Positions 1-8,100 of a stretch of 64,000 nucleotides of DNA are shown here, in pieces (the first letter of the stretch is position 1; every line of letters begins with the position of its first letter). The translations under genes and the position numbers were made by a program. Origin of the DNA: Bradyrhizobium elkanii WSM2783 (GTDB lineage: Bacteria; Pseudomonadota; Alphaproteobacteria; Rhizobiales; Xanthobacteraceae); NCBI RefSeq assembly GCF_000472865.1, contig NZ_AXAP01000012.1, positions 62,001 to 126,000 of the forward strand, read 5' to 3'. The notes beneath the pieces were generated by a model that worked only from the letters and a program-made list of their open reading frames with translations, did no database searches and was not told the DNA's origin.

Positions 1-94
1 TCAGCGCAAGCGATGTAATTCGGCAGCTTCGCTGTCCCAACGCTTCGTCGTCCCCGTTGCTGCGAGCGAGCGCAGCGGATTGCTACGATGCCTA

Positions 95-1624
95 TCAGCC
101 GCTCCTCGGGCCGGAACGCATCGCACGTCTGATCGTCGCGGCGGCGACCGCGCGATCGGCCATCGGTGTCTCGGTCAGTTCGACGGCGAAGAGGGACAGC
201 ATGAAGCCCACCATCGGCACCGCGGGGATCAGATATCGCGCGACGTCGAGCGTGTGAGCGGCGGCGGCGGTCGCGATCGAGGCCGCCCACATCACGACCA
301 CGATGCCTGCGCGCGTCACGAAAGCTGGCCGCCGACGCCGCACGGCTGCCACCGTCCAGAACATGACGGCGATAACGAAGGCAGCGGACAATGCCTTGGA
401 CAGATAGGCGGAAGTTACAGGGAAGTCGGACAATAGGCCGATCCGAACCGGTCCGCCTTGCAGATCGTTCGGCTCGGCCGCCCGGCCGTGCCGCGCCATG
501 ATCTCGGACACGTGCGGCACGTCGTCGCTGGACACCGGTATGAAAGGCTCGAGTCCATAAGGCGGCCATGCCGACGAAAAGCCATAGGCCATCTGACGAA
601 TGAACTTGCCTGCGTAGACCAGCGGCCGATCGCGCGCGGCGGCCAGGAAGATCCGCCAATAGGCTGCCGCTGCCCCGACGGCATGTCCGGTCGTGTCGGC
701 GAAATCCCGATCCAGTTCGCTGTCGAACAGGCACGCGTCGCCAAAGAACCCGAGTACGGGCCAGCGGCCCGGCTCCGCGGCGACGTCGGTGGCAAGCCGC
801 GCCATTGTGGCATCGGCGCGGTCGCCTGCCGCCGATACGATCTCACCTCGCGCGGCATCGCTTGCGAGCACGATGTTCAGGTGATTGCAGAACAGTGTCT
901 TGGGGACGAACACGGCCGAGGCCTGGTCGGAACTGGAAGCTCCGAACCGTGAGCCGGCAAGGAGAAGCGCCAGCGCCGCCGCTACGGAGATGGCCATCAC
1001 GGCAAGGCGCGCGGGCGTCTTCGGCCGGACAAGGCAGGCGCCCAACAGGATGGCGGCGATCGGGACGAGGAGTCCCTGCGATCTCAAGCACGCTGCGATC
1101 GCCGCGCACAGGATGGAGACAACGACCGCGCAGCATCGCGCCGCCCCGTCGATGCAGGTGGCAACGAGCAATCCGGCTGTTGCCAGATTGAGGAAGACCG
1201 CAAAGAGAAGGTCCGCGGTGAGGACGTTCGTGAACAGCAACAAGCCCGGATACGTCGCGACCAGGATGATCGGAACCAGTCCGACGGCACTGCGCGTCGC
1301 CGCCTGCGCGGTTATCGCAAGCGCCAGCATCAGAACGGCCCAGGCCGCCTGCTGCAGGCGCACCACCGTTCCGAGGTCGCCTCCGAGCGCGAACGTCACG
1401 GCCAGGAATGCCGGGTAGCCCGGGTCACGCCCACCCGTCACGGTCGGCCGTCCTGCCTCAAGCGTGCGCAGCGCAGATTCCACGAACGGCGGCGTGTCAC
1501 CCCAGATGACCGGGACCGCCGGCCTGAACGACACGAGAATTGCCAAGAGGAGTGCGGCCCACGCCAGCGCGGCCCATGGCCGCCACGGCGACCCGACGCC
1601 GAAGGAGATGGCTCCGCTTTTCAT
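95..1624 (-). CDS. Polytopic membrane protein, glycosyltransferase-39-like
   Basis: The protein of about 509 residues consists mostly of hydrophobic segments (roughly nine or more membrane spans) broken by one large soluble loop around residues 240-400. An acidic first loop (WGDTPPFVESA) follows the first span, which resembles the GT-C fold of PMT/ArnT-type glycosyltransferases, where an early periplasmic Asp is catalytic. I infer a membrane-embedded lipid-linked sugar transferase, but no diagnostic motif is certain. The ATG at 1624 is chosen; an upstream in-frame GTG at 1669 would add 15 polar residues, and neither has a strong ribosome-binding site. It stands alone next to a LysE-type exporter and could simply be an uncharacterised membrane protein. 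Confidence 0.55.
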   Translation of the reverse strand: MKSGAISFGVGSPWRPWAALAWAALLLAILVSFRPAVPVIWGDTPPFVESALRTLEAGRPTVTGGRDPGYPAFLAVTFALGGDLGTVVRLQQAAWAVLMLALAITAQAATRSAVGLVPIILVATYPGLLLFTNVLTADLLFAVFLNLATAGLLVATCIDGAARCCAVVVSILCAAIAACLRSQGLLVPIAAILLGACLVRPKTPARLAVMAISVAAALALLLAGSRFGASSSDQASAVFVPKTLFCNHLNIVLASDAARGEIVSAAGDRADATMARLATDVAAEPGRWPVLGFFGDACLFDSELDRDFADTTGHAVGAAAAYWRIFLAAARDRPLVYAGKFIRQMAYGFSSAWPPYGLEPFIPVSSDDVPHVSEIMARHGRAAEPNDLQGGPVRIGLLSDFPVTSAYLSKALSAAFVIAVMFWTVAAVRRRRPAFVTRAGIVVVMWAASIATAAAAHTLDVARYLIPAVPMVGFMLSLFAVELTETPMADRAVAAATIRRAMRSGPRSG

Positions 1625-1764
1625 ACGCGCTGGAGCTTTTTGGTCGGACCGCACGATCACCGTCCACACGGGATAAGACCCGCCCCGGCGTCATGCTAGA
1701 CCAGGACGCGCGACATCACCATCGACCCTCAGCAGTGGCACGTGAAAGCAGCGCAGCCCGGCAA

Positions 1765-2409
1765 TCAATTGGCCGGACGCTTCGCCAGCACGAGGCCGAT
1801 GCCCAGCGCGACCATCGCAGCTCCCGATGCCTCTCGCAGGCGGCGAATCAACGCGGGACGTGCTGCTGCGCCTTGGCGGATGCGACTCGCGGCGAAGGCG
1901 ACCACGATGTCGGCGAGGGTGTTGAGCGCGACCGACACGAAGCCAAGCATCACGAACTGCAAAGCGACGTGGCCTGCGGTCGGGGTCACGAATTGCGGAA
2001 CGAAGGCAAGGAAGAAGGCTGCTGTCTTCGGGTTCAGCGCCTCGACCAGCACGCCTTCACGAAACGCCCGCCGCGGCCCGATCGGCGGTGCCGGTCCCTT
2101 CAAACCTGCCGATGCGTCCCTGCGGGCCGACAGAAGAGTGCGAAGGCCTATCCAGATCAGATAGGCGGCACCGATCAGCTTCAGCGCTGTGAACAGTTCC
2201 GCACTCGCGAGCACGATAGCGGAAACGCCCAGGCTGCCCGCGACGACGTGGACCATGCCGCCCAATCCGGTCCCAACGCTGGAAGCCACGCCTTCCGCAC
2301 GGCCGCCAGCGAGGGTGCGTGCAGCGACGTAGAAGATGCCCGGACCGGGCGTGATGGCGAGCACCAAGGCCGCGGCGAAGAAAAGCGCGAATTGAGTCAG
2401 ATCTGGCAT
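1765..2409 (-). CDS. LysE/RhtB family amino-acid exporter
   Basis: The 214-residue inner-membrane protein has the LysE superfamily layout: about six membrane segments and the N-terminal signature ITPGPGIFYV near residue 20, close to the family TPGPN motif. A charged loop follows the third span (LLSARRDASAGLKGP, then RRAFREG), as in RhtB-type permeases. Members export small amino acids or homoserine lactone-like compounds using the proton gradient. The substrate cannot be read from the sequence. It is transcribed on the minus strand, and about 270 bp without a recognisable gene separates it from the secreted-protein gene at 2682. Confidence 0.85.
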   Translation of the reverse strand: MPDLTQFALFFAAALVLAITPGPGIFYVAARTLAGGRAEGVASSVGTGLGGMVHVVAGSLGVSAIVLASAELFTALKLIGAAYLIWIGLRTLLSARRDASAGLKGPAPPIGPRRAFREGVLVEALNPKTAAFFLAFVPQFVTPTAGHVALQFVMLGFVSVALNTLADIVVAFAASRIRQGAAARPALIRRLREASGAAMVALGIGLVLAKRPAN

Positions 2410-2681
2410 GATCGTGAGTTTTACAGCATCACGGGCCTAGCGCCCAGAGCGCAGATCCTGATCGAACGTCCCACGGATCTCGCGCAGCAGATCATGCGCT
2501 TTGTGCCTGCTCGCTCCCGACACATTTCCTCGCTGCGTTAACCATGCACGAGCGCGGCTGAGCAATGGTTCGACGCTTAATGCGCGCTTAACGCTTTTGC
2601 GGGACACATAGAGGATCAGCGCAAAATCAAGTCGCAAGAAGTGCGAGTGGAAGTCTGCCCTACCCCGAGGAGGGGGATTGC

Positions 2682-3254
2682 ATGGGACTGCTTCTCATTG
2701 GCTTGGTGGCAGGAATGCTGATCGGCTATGGCATGCCTCCGTCTACCCAGGCGAGCTTGCAGATGTGCGGGTCGAAGATCTGTTTCGATGGGAGCGTGCC
2801 ACCTCAGGCGGAGCCGAAGGCGAGCGCGCCCACGCCCGATGCTGCGGCGAAGGCAACGAAGGCGGCAGCGGCGGCGAAGCCAGAGAAGCGATCACCGCCC
2901 CGTCGGGACACAAGGGTTGCGCGTGGCAAGCACCCGCCGCCGAAGGCGATGGCGGACCGCGCCGCGGCTGCCGCGACATCCGAGGCCGTCCTGAGCAAGG
3001 CGAAGATGTCGGTCGCAGCAAAAATGGAAGATCCGGCGTCGGCCGAGTTCACGGACGCGAAGCGGGCAATCAGGAAGAATACGCTGGGGCGGTCGGTGGA
3101 CACGATCTGTGGTCATGTCAGGGGAAAAAAGGCGTCGGGCGAGGACACCGGGGAGAAGCCATTTCTGTATCTCGTGAAGGAGGATGACGTCTACGTCGTC
3201 GACGGCAAAGCGAACTCAGCCGCGGCGATCGCATATCGGAATATTTGTAACTGA
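2682..3254 (+). CDS. Small exported protein of unknown function, Ala/Lys/Pro-rich linker
   Basis: The 190-residue protein starts with a hydrophobic stretch (GLLLIGLVAGMLIGYG) that looks like a signal peptide or membrane anchor. A Cys pair (CGSKIC) follows, then a low-complexity Ala/Lys/Pro-rich linker from about residue 40 to 95. The compact C-terminal part contains KMEDPASAEF and the conserved-looking ending VYVVDGKANSAAAIAYRNIC. This C-terminal pattern (a DP.SA.F phrase followed by a CG..) recurs in many small alphaproteobacterial hypothetical proteins. The start is supported by a strong Shine-Dalgarno (GAGGAGGG) about 6 bases upstream. The function is unknown; location in the periplasm is an inference. 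Confidence 0.7.
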   Translation: MGLLLIGLVAGMLIGYGMPPSTQASLQMCGSKICFDGSVPPQAEPKASAPTPDAAAKATKAAAAAKPEKRSPPRRDTRVARGKHPPPKAMADRAAAAATSEAVLSKAKMSVAAKMEDPASAEFTDAKRAIRKNTLGRSVDTICGHVRGKKASGEDTGEKPFLYLVKEDDVYVVDGKANSAAAIAYRNICN

Positions 3255-3399
3255 AGCGTGACACCGGGAAAGCGGATACCGGTGACCAACGTGCGCGCTC
3301 GATCGGCCAGAGGCTTGTGCCAAAGGCCGGTTGCGCGACGCTATTTATTGGCATGGAAATGATTGGGGTAGGGCGGCAATTCCTTCAATTGAGGATATT

Positions 3400-4149
3400 A
3401 TGGACGACCTTGTCTCTGCTGCAGAGCGGCTCAACGGATCGCTGCCGTTGCCGGTCCTGCTCATCATCGATCCGCTCACGCTGGCGCGGACCTGCATTCT
3501 GCACATTCTCAGACAGGAGCTGAGCGGATTCGACATCGTCGAGATGGCCACGACCGACAATCTCGGCTGCGCCACGGGACGCGACGTTCGGCTGGCAACG
3601 CTCAGCATCGGGGACAAATCGGTGGCTGATCCCTCCGTCGCCGGCGACCTCGCGCTGCTCGCCGATTGCTGCCCCAACGCCTCGATCGGCCTGTTCTGCA
3701 ACCGGGACGACGAAGCCACCGCGCTTGCAGCCCTGCATCGGGGCATCAAAGGCTTTTTTCCGACCTCGATCCCGGTCGAGCTCGCTGTCGCCGGCTTGCG
3801 TCTTGTTCTCGCCGGCGGCGTCTACAGACCGCTTTCAATTGAAGGGCAGGACGGGTCCTCTAGCTGCGAACCGATCTACCATAGCCCGTTGGCGCCGATA
3901 TATCTGGCAAACAAGGACCAGATCGAATTCACGCCTCGCGAGCAACACGTGCTTGCAGAATTGGAGCTCGGTCTGCCCAACAAGCTGATCGCCGCCAAAC
4001 TGAAGCTTTCGGAAAACACGGTGAAGATGCACATTCACCACATCATGCGGAAGTGTGCCGCCCGCAATCGGACCGAGGCCGTGCTGCGCTGGCGCGCAAG
4101 ATCGACCATTCACCGCGGACCGGAGCCCGGCGCATTCTCGTCATCCTGA
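3400..4149 (+). CDS. LuxR-family response regulator with degenerate receiver
   Basis: The roughly 249-residue DNA-binding regulator has an N-terminal receiver-like domain (to about residue 150) and a C-terminal LuxR/FixJ helix-turn-helix. The helix-turn-helix contains FTPREQHVLAELELG, then NKLIAAKLKLSENTVKMHIHHIMRK. One acidic residue of the receiver pocket is visible (LLIIDPLTL), but the phospho-acceptor Asp expected in the LATLSIG strand is missing. The usual Lys in the GF.PKS strand is Thr (GFFPTSIP). It is therefore probably a phosphorylation-independent pseudo-receiver. The ATG at 3400 is preceded by GAGGA; a TTG at 3331 is less likely. It converges with the type I secretion operon 22 bp away, so it is a plausible but unproven regulator of it. 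Confidence 0.85.
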   Translation: MDDLVSAAERLNGSLPLPVLLIIDPLTLARTCILHILRQELSGFDIVEMATTDNLGCATGRDVRLATLSIGDKSVADPSVAGDLALLADCCPNASIGLFCNRDDEATALAALHRGIKGFFPTSIPVELAVAGLRLVLAGGVYRPLSIEGQDGSSSCEPIYHSPLAPIYLANKDQIEFTPREQHVLAELELGLPNKLIAAKLKLSENTVKMHIHHIMRKCAARNRTEAVLRWRARSTIHRGPEPGAFSSS

Positions 4150-4170
4150 TCTGGCTATTCCTGCCGTCGC

Positions 4171-5595
4171 TCAGTCTTCACTGAAGGCGGTGTGGAAGCT
4201 GTCGAGCAGAGGCCGCAAGGCGTAGATCGCCACGGTGCCGCGCCCGGTTGTGATGAACACCTGGGCCGGCATTCCCGGAATGATCTTCAAGCCATTCTCC
4301 ACGATCTTGGAATCCTGGACGCGGATTTTCGTCGCGTAGTATGGCTGGTCGGTGCGCTTGTCGAGCAGGCGGTCGGCCGATACGTGCATCACCGTTCCCT
4401 TGAGACGCGGGACGCGACGTTGATTGTAGGGCAAGAGGTGTACGTCGGCGTTCAGCCCCGGATGAACCACGTCGATGTCCTCCGGCTTCAGGCGTGCGAT
4501 CACGACCAGCCTGTCCTGCCGGGGCACCAGATCCATCAGCGCGGCGCCGGCGCCGATCACGCCGCCTGGCGTATGAACCCGCAGGTCGGTTATCACCCCG
4601 TCCTCGGGTGCCTTGACCTCCGTTCGGGACAATTGGTCCTGCGCCGCCAGCAATTTTTCGCGCAGTTGAAAGCCCTGGTTCTGCGCCTCGCGCAATGACT
4701 GTGCGATCTCGTTCTGCCGGTCGCTCTCGAGCTTCAGGAGCGTCGCCTGCGATTCGCTGATCACCTGCTTGGCGCGCGAAATATGCGCAATGATCTCGCC
4801 GCGCCGTCCCTCGATATCGGCCAGCTCCCGCTCGAGGTTCAACAGGCGCGGACGGCGCTCGAGTCCCTTGTTGACCAGGATGGTCACCATGTCGAGCTCT
4901 TCGCGCACGATCGTGGCCCGCTGCACCACCGCGTCCTCCTGCGACTTGAGCCCCTCGATCTCCTTTGCGACCTGAAGCCGTTTTTCCCTGAGGATGGTGG
5001 CCTGGGACTGGAACACCTGCCGGCGCGTTTCAAAGATGTTCTGCTGTGCCGCCAGCACCGAATCGACCGAGCCGCTCGTGCTTCGGATCCTGTCGAGCCA
5101 TGTCGGAAACGAGATCTGCTCCTGCCCCTGCTGCTCGGCCAGAAGCCTTGCCTCGCGTGCGGCCGCGTCCCACAACTGTCCCTGCAGGCTTTGCACCTCG
5201 GCGCGGGCCCTGGTGTCATCGAGCGCGATCAGCGTCTGTCCCGCGCTCACGGCATCGCCGTCGGCGACCAATATTTTCCTGACGATGCCGCCCTCGAGGT
5301 GCTGGATCGTCTTCCGGCTGGATTCCGATTCGACCACGCCGGACGCGATCGCCGCGCTTTCAAGCGGAGCAAAGGCCGACCAGATCCCCAGACCCAGCAC
5401 AAAACCGACGACCAAGAGATTGCCGGCCAGGGTGACGTGGCCGAGCCTGTAGCGCGGCGAGGCTTGCGTCGGCGCCGGACACCAGGGAAACTGCCGTGGC
5501 TCGAATTCGTCGATCGCGGTAATCACGACGCCGCTCTCGCGCTTCGGCAGGAAGGCGGGCGGCAACCGCACGAGGGCTCGGAGGTTTGCGATCAT
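4171..5595 (-). CDS. HlyD-family type I secretion periplasmic adaptor
   Basis: The 474-residue membrane-fusion protein has one N-terminal transmembrane helix (about residues 55-75, AGNLLVVGFVLGLGIWSAFAPL). A split biotinyl-lipoyl domain begins at SGVVESESSRKTIQHLEGGIV and resumes at EVKAPEDGVITDLRVHTPGGVI. A long alpha-helical hairpin (about 130-310) and a C-terminal beta-barrel with the typical LKPEDIDVVHPGL sequence complete it. It should bridge the ABC exporter in the inner membrane to a TolC-like outer-membrane channel. No such channel gene lies in the window. Its start overlaps the stop of the exporter gene by 4 bp (ATGA type), so the two are translationally coupled, with the repeat-protein cargo genes upstream. 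Confidence 0.93.
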   Translation of the reverse strand: MIANLRALVRLPPAFLPKRESGVVITAIDEFEPRQFPWCPAPTQASPRYRLGHVTLAGNLLVVGFVLGLGIWSAFAPLESAAIASGVVESESSRKTIQHLEGGIVRKILVADGDAVSAGQTLIALDDTRARAEVQSLQGQLWDAAAREARLLAEQQGQEQISFPTWLDRIRSTSGSVDSVLAAQQNIFETRRQVFQSQATILREKRLQVAKEIEGLKSQEDAVVQRATIVREELDMVTILVNKGLERRPRLLNLERELADIEGRRGEIIAHISRAKQVISESQATLLKLESDRQNEIAQSLREAQNQGFQLREKLLAAQDQLSRTEVKAPEDGVITDLRVHTPGGVIGAGAALMDLVPRQDRLVVIARLKPEDIDVVHPGLNADVHLLPYNQRRVPRLKGTVMHVSADRLLDKRTDQPYYATKIRVQDSKIVENGLKIIPGMPAQVFITTGRGTVAIYALRPLLDSFHTAFSED

Positions 5596-7421
5596 GGGAG
5601 AGCCGTTTCCTGCGATGCCACTTGGGAAGCGACTTGCGGCCGGCTCAAATACCGCTCGAAGATGTCCTCGCTCTCGCCGAACGCCGTGACCGCGCCGTCC
5701 TGCATGATGGCGATCTTGTCCGTCGCCGCGAGGATGCCCATCCGGTGCGTGACGATGACCACGGTGACGCTGGCGATCTTCAGTTGTTCGATGGCATCCA
5801 GCAGCACCCGCTCGCCGGTGTAGTCCAGGCTGGCATTCGGCTCATCCAGTACGACCAGCCGCGGCTCGCCAAAGAATGCCCGTGCAAGCCCCAGGCGCTG
5901 GCGAAATCCGCGCGAGAATATGCCGCCGTCATTGGCGACGACGGTGTCGTATCCCAGCGGCAGCCGCAGGATACTCTCGTGAATCCCGGCGAGCTTGGCG
6001 GCATGCATGACCTTTGGCAGATCGGCGTCGTCCAGTCGCGCGATGATATCCTTGATCGTCTCTCCGACGAGATCGATATCCTGCGGCAAATAGCCGAGGT
6101 AACGGCCCTGCCGCCCTCCGCGCAGGGCCGAGATGTCGGTCTCGCCGAGCAGGACGCGCCCCTGCCCCGGCAACAAGATTCCGGCAATGATGCCTGCGAG
6201 TGTGGACTTGCCGGAGCCGGACGGACCGATGATGCCGAGGCACTCTCCGCGCGCGAGACGGAACGAGATGGTCTTGATGGGAAACCACTCGCCTTCCGAA
6301 ACCTTCGCGCCGATATTGTCGACGACAAGATCGCCCGTCGACTGTTCCGGCAGACTGTCCGTGTTTTCGGTCGTAGGTGGAACGGCGGCAAGGACGTTGG
6401 TCAGCCGCTGATAGGCATCCAGCGCTCTCTTCAGCGCTTTCCAGCTTGCAACGGCGCCTTCGACCGGCGCCAGCGCACGGCTGAACATCAGCATCGTAAC
6501 AAAGATGATCGCCGCGCTCTTGCCGTGATCGAGGACGAGCCACGCGGCTGCGCCCATGATGAGAACTTGCGCCAATGAACGCGTCGGCTTGGCGATCAGC
6601 ATGATGATCTCGTTCCGCCGCTGCGCCAGTTCGTGCTCGCTTTGCGCGTTCCGCGCATCCACGTAGACGCGGCGCGCCACGTCGTCCAGCATTCCCATGC
6701 TGCGGATCAGGTGAACGTGGCCTGCGACCATCGCAAGGCGGCCGTAGCTTCTGGACAGGGCGATCGCGGATTTCGCCAGCGCATTTTCGGTGAGAAGATC
6801 GCCGGCAACCGTGAGGCCGAACAGAAACAGCACGCTGCAGGCCCCAATGCCTCCAAGCAGGGGATGAACGAAAAACAGCACGGCGAGGAATGGCGGGATC
6901 CAGAGCGCATCGAGCAGCGTCAGGGACGCGCCGGAGTCGACGAACTGACGCACGGCCGTGAGATCGCGATAGGCATCCGAAGCGCGTGCTGACTCGTTGC
7001 GGAAGGCATGGTCGAGGCAGGCAGAGAGCACGGTGGGACGAAGCCGGTCTTCCAGCCAGGCCCCCAGGCGCGCCAGGACCGAGCGACGCAGCGCGTCAAG
7101 CACCCCGCCCACCACAACCGTGAGTGCAACGATCAAAGTGAGCATCAGGAGCGTTTCATTGCTCCGGCTCGGCAGCACGCGATCGTAGATCTGGAGCAGA
7201 TAGATCGAGGGAGCGAACAGCAGCAGATTGTAGCTGCAGCTATAGGCGAGCACGATGGCGAGCGAGCCTGCGCAGGTCCGCAGCGCCGCCTGCAACGGCG
7301 TCCAGGGCGTCTGCAGCAGACTGAACCGAAGCAGCGGCACCAGCATGATCGTCACCGCCAGAGCTTCAAGGCTTGACCTTTTGCGCGGATCGTTTTGCGG
7401 GAGATCTGAGGCCGGCGGCAT
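5592..7421 (-). CDS. PrtD-like type I secretion ABC exporter (permease-ATPase)
   Basis: The 609-residue half-transporter has an N-terminal membrane domain to about residue 330 and a nucleotide-binding domain from about 365. The membrane domain includes the family phrase QIYDRVLPSRS at 77-87. Walker A is GPSGSGKST (399-407), the Q-loop is PQD (446-448), Walker B is RLVVLDEP (521-528) and the H-loop sits in VTHRM. The ABC signature reads IFSRGFRQR (501-509) instead of the usual LSGGQRQR, which is odd. It should energise export of the two glycine-rich proteins encoded just upstream. The annotated ATG lies in the loop of a perfect 13-bp hairpin; an in-frame ATG at 7346 is a realistic alternative start that would leave the hairpin intergenic. 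Confidence 0.92.
   Translation of the reverse strand: MPPASDLPQNDPRKRSSLEALAVTIMLVPLLRFSLLQTPWTPLQAALRTCAGSLAIVLAYSCSYNLLLFAPSIYLLQIYDRVLPSRSNETLLMLTLIVALTVVVGGVLDALRRSVLARLGAWLEDRLRPTVLSACLDHAFRNESARASDAYRDLTAVRQFVDSGASLTLLDALWIPPFLAVLFFVHPLLGGIGACSVLFLFGLTVAGDLLTENALAKSAIALSRSYGRLAMVAGHVHLIRSMGMLDDVARRVYVDARNAQSEHELAQRRNEIIMLIAKPTRSLAQVLIMGAAAWLVLDHGKSAAIIFVTMLMFSRALAPVEGAVASWKALKRALDAYQRLTNVLAAVPPTTENTDSLPEQSTGDLVVDNIGAKVSEGEWFPIKTISFRLARGECLGIIGPSGSGKSTLAGIIAGILLPGQGRVLLGETDISALRGGRQGRYLGYLPQDIDLVGETIKDIIARLDDADLPKVMHAAKLAGIHESILRLPLGYDTVVANDGGIFSRGFRQRLGLARAFFGEPRLVVLDEPNASLDYTGERVLLDAIEQLKIASVTVVIVTHRMGILAATDKIAIMQDGAVTAFGESEDIFERYLSRPQVASQVASQETALP
5898..5921 (-). other. Non-canonical ABC signature motif in the type I exporter
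   Basis: These codons give IFSRGFRQ where PrtD-type ATPases normally carry (L/F)SGGQRQR. Two of the positions that contact the partner ATP (the second Gly and the Gln) are replaced, while the downstream RLGLARAF and all other ATPase motifs are intact. This is a direct reading; the functional effect is not known. Confidence 0.75.
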
Positions 7422-7437
7422 GGACCGCCGGCCTCAG
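7406..7437 (-). promoter_or_regulatory. Perfect 13-bp hairpin between cargo genes and ABC exporter
   Basis: Plus-strand positions 7406-7418 (CTGAGGCCGGCGG) are exactly complementary to 7425-7437, with a 6-base loop at 7419-7424 that carries the annotated ATG of the exporter. The structure starts 32 bp after the stop of the 152-residue cargo gene. There is no U-run after it, so it is not a classical intrinsic terminator. It could hide the exporter start, or act as an RNA-stabilising or processing hairpin that keeps cargo expression above exporter expression. The structure is seen in the sequence; the role is inferred. Confidence 0.7.
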
Positions 7438-7468
7438 CCGCCTCAATGAGGCCGCCGATCAGAAAGTA

Positions 7469-7927
7469 CTAACCAATATGGACGTCAACGTCGCCGCCCA
7501 TGCCGAGGTTGTCACTCCCGCCATCGCCGCCGATGCCCGCCGCGACTTCCTGATGCATGTCCGCCTTCAGGTAGTTCGACTGATGCGCCGTCGTGTTGGC
7601 ATACACCTTGGAGGTGTCGTACCCGCTGGACGAGCTCTGATCGCCGTTCGACTTGGCGTCGCCGCCATAAGCCTTCGAGTACTTCGACGCCTTGGCGTCA
7701 CCGCCGTCGGCATCCCAGGATGCCTTTTGACTGACGTAGTCGCCCGTCTTCACGTGTACGTCGGCACCATCGGCCTTGTTCGACGGATCGAACTTGATCG
7801 ATGGTGAATTGCTGATGCTTCCCTTGAAGTAGCCGTCGCCGCCGTTTCCGACGCTCTGACCGCCTGTGCTGATTGACTTGAAATCGATCGAATCGGAAAC
7901 CTTGAGAAATCCCTTGCCTTTCGACAT
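7469..7927 (-). CDS. Glycine-rich putative type I secreted protein (short sister)
   Basis: The 152-residue protein has no Cys, no Arg, no signal peptide and no hydrophobic segment. It is rich in Gly, Ser, Asp and Lys. Residues 26-48 (VGNGGDGYFKG, then SIKFDP) match the opening of the repeats in the neighbouring 462-residue protein (AGNGGDGHF, then VVIYHP). The last 23 residues (AGIGGDGGSDN to GGDVDVHIG) match that protein's C-terminal tail. The middle is a low-complexity Lys/Ser/Tyr/Asp segment. The start has a good Shine-Dalgarno (GGAGG, about 7 bases upstream). Its place directly ahead of the ABC and HlyD genes suggests it is cargo of that exporter. I do not recognise a named family. Confidence 0.75.
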   Translation of the reverse strand: MSKGKGFLKVSDSIDFKSISTGGQSVGNGGDGYFKGSISNSPSIKFDPSNKADGADVHVKTGDYVSQKASWDADGGDAKASKYSKAYGGDAKSNGDQSSSSGYDTSKVYANTTAHQSNYLKADMHQEVAAGIGGDGGSDNLGMGGDVDVHIG

Positions 7928-8100
7928 TTGAGCCTCCGTGCTGAGTTTACCTCGCGCGACATTCCTCCCTGTCCTGGAAGCGGATGCGCGATGCGAGTTT
8001 GTCCGCCGACGACGGGCTCGCGATAGATGCCAAATGGGATGTCATTCGATTCCGCGGACTACGCCTGAAAGGATTACATGCCCTATCGAAATTCGGCGCC

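Noticed and set aside
3336..3400. Possible sigma-54 site (TTGGCATGGAAATGATTGG) ahead of the LuxR-type gene
   Set aside because: The GC of the -12 element is missing and the spacing does not fit the consensus.
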